Assembly: GCA_910592005.1 (NCBI GenBank)
Contig: CAJVPP010003656.1
Coordinates: 1-11,108 of the forward strand
Direction: 5' to 3'
Origin: Funneliformis mosseae
Lineage: Eukaryota > Glomeromycota > Glomeromycetes > Glomerales > Glomeraceae
DNA: 11,108 nucleotides
Below are positions 1 through 8,083 of this stretch, one piece after another. Each line of letters starts with the position of its first letter. The first letter of the stretch is position 1. The notes under the pieces were generated by a model. That model was not told the origin of the DNA. It saw only the letters and a program-made list of their open reading frames with translations, and searched no databases. Position numbers and translations under genes: made by a program.

Positions 1-571
1 ATTTTTATTGCATTTTAGTTTTTGATGTTATTAGATTAAAATGTATTAAGCTCTTAATTTAAGTGAAAAATTTCTCGAAACCTGATTTTCCTAGAAACTC
101 TCCCATATTATGATATATTTAATAATAATATTTTTAAATTTTTAAATTAATAATTATCAATATATATTAATTTTTTAATTTTTAATTTTTAAAATAATTT
201 ATTATCTAATAATTATAAAATATAAAACTCTTTTTACTGATCTTCTCATCTAAATTTCATCAAAAATAAGAAGATAAAGTACATATAAAAAATTCAAACC
301 TTATAATAAAATTATCCAAATAACTTAAAAACTAATAAAGAACTTAGTGCTTCATTCTCTAATAACAATAAAAAAAACAAAAATAATAAAATATTAAAAT
401 ATTACTTAAATTACAAAAAGACAAAAATTAGAAATTCCAAAATCCAATATTATTTTAACAAGTACAGAATTTTAAACTTTACTTAACTAATACTTAATTA
501 ATACTTACTATTACACAAATTACCTCTATTACTCTTATACTAAATTTTATTAGAGACTCAAAATATACAAA
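1..571. other. AT-rich region without a recognised gene
   Basis: I see no convincing coding frame, RNA gene or repeat family here. The stretch at about 115-230 is almost pure A/T with runs of T and short ATTTTTAAA-type words. The rest is AT-rich with stops in every frame. It may be the upstream flank of the decayed reading frame that begins at 572. Confidence 0.6.
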
Positions 572-1164
572 ATGGAAATAAATACTGCAAAGAAAACTTA
601 TCTTTTTACATTATAAAACTCTAGTATAAATAACTCTATTCATGCAAAAAATATAACAGATATTATCAAATCATCTTCATTTATTTTTACTAAAGATAAA
701 GATAAAAATAAATAACTTTCTTAGGTTAACCAAATGGAAAATAATGTAAATAAACTTAACCAATTATGTGACTCTAATATGAAAGAGACCTCTCTTAATA
801 TAATTATCTCTCTAATATATTTTTTCACATCTGATGATATTGTGAATATTACAGGAAAATCTATAACTAATAAATATAATTTTATTAATAGGTTATTTGT
901 TAACTTTTTAGATGCCAAGGAGTTTTATATAAAGAAAGTTCTTTATTTTTTTTACTTTATTAATCATCTTACATATGTTATAATAAAAGTTCATAAGACA
1001 TAACACAACCTGTTGAAGCCATAATCTGTGATTGCATCTCAATTAGTCATGTAATTAAAATGATTAACAAAGTTAATAAAGTAGACAAATTAGATCAAGT
1101 TGCTAAAGTGATCATCATTGATCTTCTTGATATAGTAATAGCGGAAAAAACTGGCAGTAAATGA
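572..1164 (+). pseudogene. Decayed reading frame of unknown function
   Basis: I do not recognise the product. One frame runs from an ATG at 572 to a stop at 1001-1003, interrupted only by TAA, TAA and TAG before a second in-frame ATG at 734. From 734 the frame is open for 89 codons (starts MENNVNKLNQ). A second frame then carries on from 997 to a TGA at 1162-1164 (contains DITQPVEAII and ends AEKTGSK), so a one-base shift near 995 probably broke a single longer protein of about 195 residues. The three interrupting stops could all be former Gln codons (CAA or CAG). No signal peptide or catalytic motif is visible, and the predicted product is mixed hydrophobic and Lys/Asn-rich. The reading stops where a Tc1-like transposon appears to begin, so its original 3' end may lie elsewhere or be lost. 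The 734-1003 segment could alternatively be a chance frame in AT-rich DNA; the joined reading makes a former gene somewhat more likely. Confidence 0.4.
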
Positions 1165-2345
1165 AAATTTATTTACTTGATCAATATTTATTAAAATCAT
1201 TTGAAACTTAAAATATAAATAAATTAATACTACATTTATTATATATTAAAATTTTAATATTGAATTATATTGCCATTTCTTTCAATTACTAAATTTACCC
1301 TCTTTTCTATACTATTGACTAAATTAAAACAGAGGTTTTAATTGATATTAAACTATTTACCCTTAATAATTTCCATAAGAATTTTTTGCGTAACTGGTTT
1401 TTTCACTAATTCATTTATTGACCTTCTTTTTCACTCTTTTCTTAATAATCGCCTACAAATTTTCTATTGGATTCAGATCTGAGGAATATGACAGCCAATC
1501 GAGAATTACAGGACATCAATTTTTAAGAAAAGTCACTGTAAGCTTAGCTTTGTGCTTCAGATTATTGTTCTGTTGGAATGTCTAGAACTCTTCAAGCTGA
1601 TATGCTTGATCAAAAAGATTATTTATTAAAATTTTACAGTATAACTCCTTATTCATATTTTCAGTAAACATATGAAATCCAATGATTTCTTGCAAACAAA
1701 AAGCTTCCTAAATATGAACTTTGAATGGGTGTTTAACAACTTTACAAGTTGGTTTTTCTTCACCCTCTTTATAATGAACTAAGGTGGTGTTATAAAATAT
1801 TTGAAAGGTTGTTTTATCAGAAAAAACCATATTTTTCCAATTTTTATTTTTATGAACTTCTGCCCAAGAAACTCGTTTCTCTTTTGTAATTGAAGTGAGA
1901 AATGAGATTTTTTTAGGAACACAAACTCGATAATCAAGCTTTCAAAGGTTCTCACAGATTATGCGAGTAGCTATATTAAAATCTGAATAAATATTATTAA
2001 GAGTGTTTGCAATTTTAAAACTTATTACACTAGCATGTGAACAAGCAAGTTAACTAAAGTAATGCTGCTTTTTTAGACTTAAAACCTTTGGACATCCTAG
2101 ACAATATCATTATTTTAATTTTTAGTTTTTTTTAGCTAAGATGATCACTAATACAGTATCTTTAGTAAAAACTTGGTAATTTTGTGTAGTTCATTTACAT
2201 TTTGTATTCTATTATTCTACAATGACTTAACTATCTCATATCATTCTTTAATAGAAATTTTTTGCAGCATTATTACATCATATTGGTTATAAGATACTCT
2301 TATATTCAGTTTTTTATGTATGTTGATCAGTATAATATAGTAAAC
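1154..2345 (-). mobile_element. Tc1/mariner-like DNA transposon, degenerate, tentative ends
   Basis: The limits are inferred from a transposase remnant plus weakly matching ends. The left end would begin at CAGT (1154), the terminal tetranucleotide usual for Tc1-type inverted repeats. Inside it, ACTTGATCAATATTT (about 1177-1191) resembles ACTGATCAACATACAT read on the minus strand near 2316-2332. The match is only about 80 percent over some 25 bp and no clean TA duplication is visible, so the outer limits are uncertain. The total of about 1.2 kb is short but plausible for the superfamily. Confidence 0.5.
1254..2160 (-). pseudogene. Tc1/mariner-family transposase, inactivated
   Basis: A Tc1-type transposase cuts and pastes its own element at TA dinucleotides using a DDE catalytic triad. 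Read from 2160 down, the minus strand gives the N-terminal helix-turn-helix region with LGCPK (about 2100-2085). It then gives RVSWAEVHKNKNW and SDKTTF with the first catalytic Asp (codon 1818-1816). The FQQNNN block follows, where the second catalytic Asp is now Asn (codon 1569-1567). SSDLNPIENL comes next with the third acidic residue, Glu (1464-1462). The C-terminus ends NGNIIQY and a stop at 1256-1254. The frame is continuous to about 1380, where a one-base shift occurs. In-frame stops replace conserved Trp at 1710-1708, 1584-1582 and 1455-1453 (all TAG); others are TAA or TGA. About 300 codons remain against the usual 340 or so. The start codon is not identifiable. It is certainly inactive. 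Confidence 0.9.
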
Positions 2346-3263
2346 AACTAAACAAAAAATTTGTTTGTGTTATCTAATCAGATGTGATATAAATTATTAT
2401 TTTAATCACATGAATGTAACTGCAATTTTTTTCTACAACTATTATAGATTAGTTATAATTATTATATTTATTAATTATATTATAGTTAGTAGAGTAGTTA
2501 TATTTATCTTATATATTTAATTTATCTTTATTATTATATTTATTATAGTATATTTTATATTATTTTATTTTGTATAAATATCTTGTATTTTCTTTTGAAT
2601 GGAAAAGTAACTCAAAGATAAGGTTTTAGGATAAACTAAAAGTTCAATAAAGGAATCTTTAAATTTATTTACTATTGTCTTTATTATGTCTTCATATAGG
2701 TGTGATTATAATATTGTCTTGTATTTAATTTGACAGATTGAATTAAAAGTTTATTGTTTAAAGTTTACAAATACCAAGCTAACAAAAGTAGGGATTTCTA
2801 CCAGAACTTTTAGCTTTTAGTAAATGAATTTTTATCCTTACCTCATACTATAATAAAATTATATTCAATAATACTCTGAAAACAGAAGTTATCTATCAAC
2901 TGACTATACTTGTATTATTTGTTATCCATTTTCAGAAGAAGTATCTTTACCATTTAAACACTTTTGAAATTAGATTAGTGCTGAATTTGATGCTCTGTAT
3001 ATACTGAAAAAATAGTAACTTTGTTTGATCAGTATCAACAATATTTTAGTAAATTACAACTAATTAAAATTCTTAAAAGAGATGCCAAATTATTGTTATT
3101 TAGCTTAACCTTTACCAACCTTTTTGATTTTAGATTTGATTTTGACTTCATTACTATTTGTATTTTAGAAGAATCATATTATTCAGTCAACTTTGAACAT
3201 CCTATAGCAATATAATTATAACTTTTAGTATCTCTCTTACTAGAATCTTCAAGAAGAAATATA
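2346..3263. other. AT-rich region, no gene recognised
   Basis: The stretch holds an A/T-only simple-repeat block (about 2440-2580) and otherwise undistinguished AT-rich sequence. By position its 3' part could contain the 5' long terminal repeat and leader of the Gag element that starts at 3264. I could not find a matching downstream repeat, a TG...CA boundary pair or a convincing primer binding site, so I do not call one. Confidence 0.5.
2440..2580. repeat. A/T simple-repeat block
   Basis: The sequence is dominated by TTATTATA, ATTATATT and TATTTAT words with only scattered G or C. It looks like degenerate microsatellite expansion and has no coding or structural signature. Confidence 0.6.
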
Positions 3264-4560
3264 ATGAATTAAGATCAATTTAATTCTTTTATTACTCAAC
3301 TTATGACTTCTATTGATCAGCTCATTCAGCAAGTTCAAAATAGGTTTTAATTATGATTACCTACAAAAAAAACCAATTTAATCCCAGTAAAATATTTCTC
3401 AGGAAAAAGTGAAGAAGATCCATCTGATTGGATTGCTTACTTTGAGAAAGTTACGAAAGCTAATAATTAGACTGAGAAAAGAATGGCTAAAATTGCTAAA
3501 GGATTTTTCAAGTATATAGCTGCTGATTAGTATGAAGATATTATATTTACTCAAGGATAAAAAGTTGCAGACAATAAAGATAATGCTAAAACTTTTGTAT
3601 TTAAATTCATAAACCATTTTTTTACGATTAAGTAATAAAATAAATAGCATTACAAGCTTAATGATATTTTTCAAGAAAGGAATAAAAAAAGTAGAATCAT
3701 ATTTCAATAGATTTAAAAGATTAAAAAAGAAAGTAAATCCCAATGGTAATCTAACAGATCCTTATGTTATTAGATTATTCTTAAAAGGGTTAAAAAAGAA
3801 TCTAGTAAGATATGTTGCTGCTAGTAAACCTGCTAATATTAATGAAGCAATTCAAGAAGTTATTGATTATGAAGCTAGAGTATATTTTAAAAGATAAACT
3901 AAAAGTCAGAAACATTAAGTAGATCAAAAGACTAGAGCTCCTACTGATGATACTTTTGAAACCTTAATATCATATTCATTGTTGCTGATCTATCTGCTAA
4001 GAAATAAAGAATCAATATCAAAAAGGAAGATGTATTAGGATTAATAATTTTTCTTATATATCAAATCAGATATAATATAAAATTCTTTCAACAATGCAAT
4101 ATAATCATAAAATTCTCAATGATTATTAGGAGTCACTAGCAGATAGCATTTGTAGTATATGAATCATCTGATATAATTAATCTTTTTGTAATAATATATA
4201 GTCTTTACCATTATTAGACTTCATAATTCGTATTGAACTTACTGATCTTGATGCTATATGATAACAATTTAAGTTAAAATTAACTGATTTATCTTTTAAT
4301 ATAATATAAAGAGATCACTTTACATTTCTTAATACTATTAACATAAAATCATATTTTATCTTGCAGGATTTTAATATCATAACTGTTCCTATATTTATAT
4401 TAATTTTAATAATCAAAATGATTATAATGCTATACTTAAATCTTAATATGAATTTAAACTGAACGTATTATTCTGAGTTAGTCTTACTACATCTCATTAT
4501 TATAAATGCAGTAATTCTGATCATAAAACTAAGAATTGTTCATCTCAAAAACCTTTAAAA
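3264..4560 (+). pseudogene. Ty3/gypsy-type retrotransposon Gag, inactivated
   Basis: Gag proteins of LTR retrotransposons assemble the particle that packages element RNA. The likely start is the ATG at 3264, in frame with the core (PVKYFSGKSEEDPSDWIAYF from about 3384). In-frame stops sit at two family-conserved Trp positions: NN-stop-TEKR (TAG 3478-3480) and AAD-stop-YED (TAG 3528-3530). Other stops probably replace Gln. Near 3685, a run of A in GGAATAAAAAAAGTAG carries a one-base indel. The reading then moves to the frame of 3661-3897, which gives KVESYFNRFKRLKKK, DPYVIRLFLKGLKKN and EAIQEVIDYEAR. This order (W..F, then F..HF, then SYF..F..L, then FL.GL) is characteristic of the Retrotrans_gag domain. 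From about 3900 to 4490 the frame is heavily broken. A zinc knuckle follows at 4498-4539. No protease, reverse transcriptase or integrase follows downstream, so this is a truncated element. Confidence 0.85.
4498..4539 (+). other. Zinc knuckle remnant of Gag (CX2CX4HX4C, first Cys lost)
   Basis: The translation is YYKCSNSDHKTKNC. Spacing fits the retroviral-type zinc knuckle exactly from the second Cys on: C (4507-4509), four residues, H (4522-4524), four residues, C (4537-4539). The first Cys position (4498-4500) reads TAT (Tyr), one G-to-A transition from TGT. The knuckle normally binds element RNA; this copy should not hold zinc normally. Confidence 0.75.
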
Positions 4561-5271
4561 TCTATATAAACAATTATATAATCATTTCAAAATTGCTTCT
4601 TACAGGCCTTCTTGTAAATTAATAATCAACCAAATAATTATATTTCAATTACACAATTAAATCAGACTTAAAAAGGATTTTATGCTAATGTTTTAAAAAA
4701 TAATCCTAATAATCTAAATTAACAATTGTAATTTATTAATGCTATGTCAACTTTAAAAGATATTCTAAAATAGTTAAATAAATTGATAATAAGCTGATCG
4801 TTCTTGCTGATGAGGTTATTGCAAAAAATAAAATTAAGAAAACTAAGAAGATATCAACTATCGCCTAACTAAATTAGAAAATGTAATAATATTATTTATA
4901 TTAAAGAAGTATATAATAATGAAATAGATTTTGATAATTTTTCTGACTTTTTACCTAAATTTTTATTTGATAAATCTCTAACAATCTTTTTAAATAATAC
5001 TTTTCCTTTAGAAAAAGTAACCAATATAGAAAACCAATTTATAGAATCCTATTTGAAAATTAAAAATATTGCTAATAATATTTAACAAATCTTTTAAATG
5101 CTTTTTTTTCTTCTAAATAAGTATATATTTAACAAATAATATCACAAAATTACATCAAATGAATCCTATTAATAATAATATTTTTTAAATGAAGCTTTTA
5201 CAAATATTATTAATAACTCAAACCTTTCTTTTATAATACATAATGTCAGAAATTGTTTCTTAGTAATATTC
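4561..5271 (+). pseudogene. Degraded Gag C-terminal region, Asn/Gln/Lys-rich
   Basis: Downstream of the knuckle, plus-strand frames give low-complexity Asn-, Gln- and Lys-rich pieces. One is SLTIFLNNTFPLEKVTNIEN, from a stretch of about 60 codons near 4905-5085. Frames switch repeatedly and no enzymatic motif (protease DTG or DSG, RT YxDD) is visible. Continuity with the Gag core on one side and the acidic repeat on the other suggests the tail of the same protein, but that is inference from position. Confidence 0.4.
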
Positions 5272-5287
5272 TGCACGAATTCAGATC

Positions 5288-5409
5288 AGATTTTGATTTA
5301 GATTCTAATTTGTCAAATTTAAATTCAGATTTAGATTCTGATCCATCAAATTTGAATTCAGATTCAGATATGATCCATCAGATTTGAATTAGATTCAGAT
5401 TCAGATCTT
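5288..5409 (+). repeat. 33-bp tandem repeat encoding an acidic Ser-Asp tail
   Basis: Two adjacent units (5313-5345, 33 bp; 5346-5377, 32 bp) are followed by a diverged third (5378-5409), with a partial unit before them (5288-5312). In frame the unit reads SNLNSDLDSDP. The second unit has lost one base, shifting the frame. Ser-Asp-rich acidic tails after the knuckle are plausible for fungal Gag proteins, and the steady reading frame of the first copies argues for coding origin. Confidence 0.7.
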
Positions 5410-5414
5410 AAATT

Positions 5415-5440
5415 AATTATCAAATGTTAAATTGATAATT
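5415..5440. repeat. Short perfect hairpin
   Basis: AATTATCAA and TTGATAATT form a perfect 9-bp inverted repeat around an 8-base loop. It is AT-rich and could arise by chance, but it lies 14 bp from a stronger hairpin. Confidence 0.5.
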
Positions 5441-5453
5441 ATTTTTTATTTTT

Positions 5454-5499
5454 GTAAAGCTTCTTTCTTCAGAATTGAACTGAAGAAAGTAAGCTTTAC
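5454..5499. repeat. Strong 19-bp hairpin
   Basis: The left arm (5454-5472, GTAAAGCTTCTTTCTTCAG) pairs fully with the right arm (5480-5499), which has a single extra A as a bulge; the loop is 7 bases (AATTGAA). The stem is far more GC- and complexity-rich than its surroundings. It could be the remnant of a very short foldback element, an element-end structure, or a transcript hairpin at the end of the retrotransposon remnant. There is no U-run directly after it, and bacterial-type termination is not expected here. Confidence 0.75.
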
Positions 5500-5580
5500 T
5501 AACTTCAGCTGTAGATAAAATTTTTTTAATATATATTTTTTTAATGTTTTAATTTATTTAAGTTTCGTGTTTAATTAATT

Positions 5581-5727
5581 GAGTGAGTAATGAGATATAG
5601 GTAGTGAAGGGGCAGTAGAAGCTGATAGAGATGGTAAAGAGCAGTAAAAGGTAGTAGTAGGAAGTGAAAGGAAGTGAAAAATAGTGAAGTAGTGAGGTAG
5701 TAAGGTAGTAGGTAAAATAAAAGGAGA
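5581..5727 (+). repeat. G-skewed GTAGTGA-type degenerate repeat
   Basis: I count about 53 G against 3 C (at about 5613, 5622 and 5642) in 147 bases. The block is built of irregular GTAGTGA, GGTAGTA and GGAAGTGAAA words. It is not a standard telomere repeat and codes for nothing obvious. The extreme strand asymmetry marks it off sharply from both flanks. Confidence 0.75.
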
Positions 5728-5949
5728 AATTGCTATATATAAATTGGGGATTATTTATTAATATTTACTTTCTATATTTCAGAATCAGTTGGAATTTTGG
5801 GCATTATTTGTTTTTTACTTTTTACATATAATCTAAAGTCTTCTCTAAGATTTCACATATCAAGTGATCAATTTTATTTTTAAAAATCTTTCTTACTCAG
5901 ATTTTTAATTGGGTTCAGCTAGTTTCATTAAGGATTTGTTTGGCTATTA
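5728..5949. other. Spacer with no recognised feature
   Basis: Mixed AT-rich sequence of somewhat higher complexity lies between the G-skewed block and the T-rich array. I see no coding frame or repeat. A GTAAGT at about 5963 marks the entry to the array. Confidence 0.4.
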
Positions 5950-7680
5950 ATGACTGTATTGGGTAAGTTTTTTAATTTATTTTTATTTATTTATTTATTT
6001 ATTTTTTAATTTATTTCTATCAATTTTTTAATATTAATTAGCAGTTTGTAATAAGAGGTTAATTATAATTAATTTTTTTTATTTAAATTTAATTAATTTC
6101 ATTTTTAAATTTTTTTTGTATTTGTTTATTTATTTATTTTTTAAGTTATATTATTTCAGGATTTATAATAACAATTTTCTTAACAAAGTGGTAAGTAGAT
6201 TATTTTAATTTTTATTTATTTATTTATTTCTCTTTATATTTATTATTAATTGTTTTTTATATTAATTTTTTTATTATTTATTTAAATTTAAATTTAATAT
6301 TTAATTTTTTTTTAGTAGATTATTACTTACGCTTATGGTTGCTATGTATATTAAATTAATATAATTTATTTTTTATTTTATTAATTTAATTAATTTTTTT
6401 TTATTAATTTAATTTAATTTTTTTTTTTTAAAAAAATTGTTATGCCAAAAAATTGGCAGCTGCTGGTAAATAAATTTAATTTTAATTTAAATTTTTTTTT
6501 TATTTAATTAATTTAATTAATTTAATTTAATTTTTTTTTTTAATTTCTTTTAATATTATTATTAGTGACATTTATAGTAAATGGGTTTAATTTAATTAAG
6601 TAAATATTTTAATTTATTAATTAATTAATTTAATTAATTTTTTTTTATTTTTTTTTATTTTTTTTCTATAGCTGTAGTAAATTTTAGTATTTGCGATTGG
6701 TAGCTGTAGTAAGTGAGTAAATTTAATTTAATTTTAAGTTTTTTTTTTATTTAATTTAATTTTAATTTAATTTAATTTTTTTTTTAAATTTTAATATTAT
6801 TAGTAATATCTATAGTAAGTGAATTTAATTTAATATTTAATTTATTAATTATTTAATTATTTAATTATTTTTTTTTTAATTAATTTTTTTTTATAACTTT
6901 TTTTAATAAATAAGATTATTACTGTGTCAAAAATTGGTAGCTGTGGTAAGTAAATTAATTTAATTTTAATTTTTTTTTTTATTTATTTAATTTAATTTAA
7001 TTTAATATTAATAGCAATAAATAGGTTTAATTTAATTTAAATAAATATTTTAATTTATTAATTAATTAATTTATTTAATTAATTTTTAATTTTTTTTAGC
7101 TTTGTTTTTATAATAAATTAAATTATTATCTATAATTTTAACAAATTTTAGCAGTTGTGATATTATTTATTTTTAAAATTATTTAATTTTTTTTTAATCT
7201 TATTTTAAATTTTTTTTTTTTTTAGATTTTTTTAATAATAATAATTTGATTTTGTAATAAATAGGTATTTTTTTTTATTTAATTTTTTTTAATTTTAATT
7301 TTTTTTTTTTTGAATTCTTTAATAATAATTAGTATTTGCAGTAAATTTAATTTAATTAATTTAAATAAATGTTTTAATTAATTAATTAATTTAATTATTT
7401 TTTTTAGCTTTTTTTTTTTATTTTTTTTTAGTAAATTAAATTATTATTTATAGCTGTAATAAACAAATATTGATAGTTGCTATAAGTAGATTTAATTTAA
7501 TTTAATTTGTTTTTTTTATTTAATTTTTTTTAAATTTAAATTTTTTTTTTAGATTCTTTAATAATAATTGGTATTTGTAATAAGTGGATTTAATTTAATT
7601 AATTTAAATAAATGTTTTGATTAATTTAATTAATTAATTTTTTAGCTTCTTTTTTTAATAAATTATTTAAAGCTATAACA
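5950..7680 (+). repeat. T-rich degenerate tandem array, period about 240 bp
   Basis: Two alternating modules separated by runs of 8-12 T can be followed. Module A centres on TTGGTAGCTGTGGTAAGT, seen at about 6453, 6697 and 6934, with diverged copies near 7146 and 7470 and probable relatives near 6180 and 6335. Module B reads roughly TAATAATTAGTATTTGTAG, then GTAAGTGG, then TTTAATTTAATTAA. It is seen near 6557, 6793, 7002, 7320 and 7560. Successive spacings are about 244 and 237 bp (A) and 236 and 240 bp (B), with some irregular ones. The plus strand is strongly T-rich and almost free of C. There is no coding frame. It is best described as a degenerate satellite or minisatellite of unknown origin. 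Confidence 0.75.
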
Positions 7681-7689
7681 AAATAATTG

Positions 7690-8080
7690 TACAGACTCCT
7701 ATTAAAGTCTCTGAATGCTTTTTAGCTCAATATAAAACTTAAATTTTTTAAGATTTATTAAAGAAAATTCTTAATATATTTATTAAAGTACTATAAGATA
7801 TGCTACAAATTTGATACTAAATAATTAATACTTAATTAGGCTTTCATTTGCTTCAATTACAGCTCAAATTTGCTGTGATATACTATTGATCAAATTTTTG
7901 ATAGTTTTTATCAGAATTTGATTTTATGCTCTGATAATATATCATTTAAATTAAACAAGGTTAGAAGATAAATTTTTCCTTTCAAAAATACTATTTTTAA
8001 CTTCAGCTCATATATTCTTAATAGGATTGAGATCTGGACTTTGAGCAGGCTATAAAAGTATATGCATTTTTGATTTTAAT
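7690..8080 (-). mobile_element. Tc1-like transposon, truncated to one end
   Basis: TA followed by CAGACTCCTATTAAAGTCTC (from 7692) has the form of a Tc1-type terminal repeat at its TA target, and it stands the expected distance beyond the transposase stop. Only this end and the last quarter or so of the transposase survive. The other end is missing at about 8080, where LINE sequence begins. The remnant is distinct from the first transposon: its C-terminal sequence and flank differ. Confidence 0.7.
7825..8075 (-). pseudogene. Tc1-like transposase, C-terminal fragment, inactivated
   Basis: One uninterrupted minus-strand frame reads about 80 codons: the catalytic-region block PAQSPDLNPIKN, then NLSSNL, INSISQQI, AVIEANESLIKY and a stop at 7827-7825. 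This is the canonical Tc1 end (WPAQSPDLNPIE...W...). The Glu expected after NPI is now Lys. In-frame stops include TAG at 8052-8050 (Trp before PAQSPD) and a TGA where the second conserved Trp sits. The remaining stops (TAA and TGA) fall at positions fitting Gln, Arg or Trp. The N-terminal three quarters, including the DNA-binding domain and the first two catalytic Asp, are absent. Confidence 0.85.
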
Positions 8081-8083
8081 AAA

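Noticed and set aside
721..918. Minus-strand open frame of 65 codons
   Set aside because: It is antisense to the reading frame at 734-1003, has no family resemblance and is explained by low GC content.
3021..3215. Plus-strand open frame of 64 codons
   Set aside because: It starts at TTG, not ATG, has low-complexity Phe/Asp content, and no homologous motif; likely chance in AT-rich DNA.
2580..3263. 5' long terminal repeat of the Gag element
   Set aside because: I could not find a second copy downstream, a TG...CA pair or a primer binding site, so position is the only support.
3399..3743. Minus-strand open frame of 114 codons, Phe/Leu/Ile-rich
   Set aside because: It is antisense to the Gag core, whose domain is recognisable on the plus strand; its hydrophobic look comes from Lys/Asn codons read backwards.
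572..4560. Ciliate-type genetic code (TAA and TAG as Gln), which would open several frames
   Set aside because: At least eight TAG codons fall at expected Trp positions (for example NPIENL-stop, AAD-stop-YED), which reassignment to Gln does not explain, and TGA stops and frameshifts are also present. Decay of elements explains all of it.
5454..5499. Intrinsic transcription terminator
   Set aside because: The stem is not followed by a U-run and the context is a eukaryotic repeat region.
5581..5727. Interstitial telomere repeat
   Set aside because: There is no regular TTAGGG or other fixed G-rich unit; the words vary in length and composition.
5950..7680. CRISPR-like or regularly spaced repeat array
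   Set aside because: Units are about 240 bp, degenerate and have no unique spacers; the window is eukaryotic.
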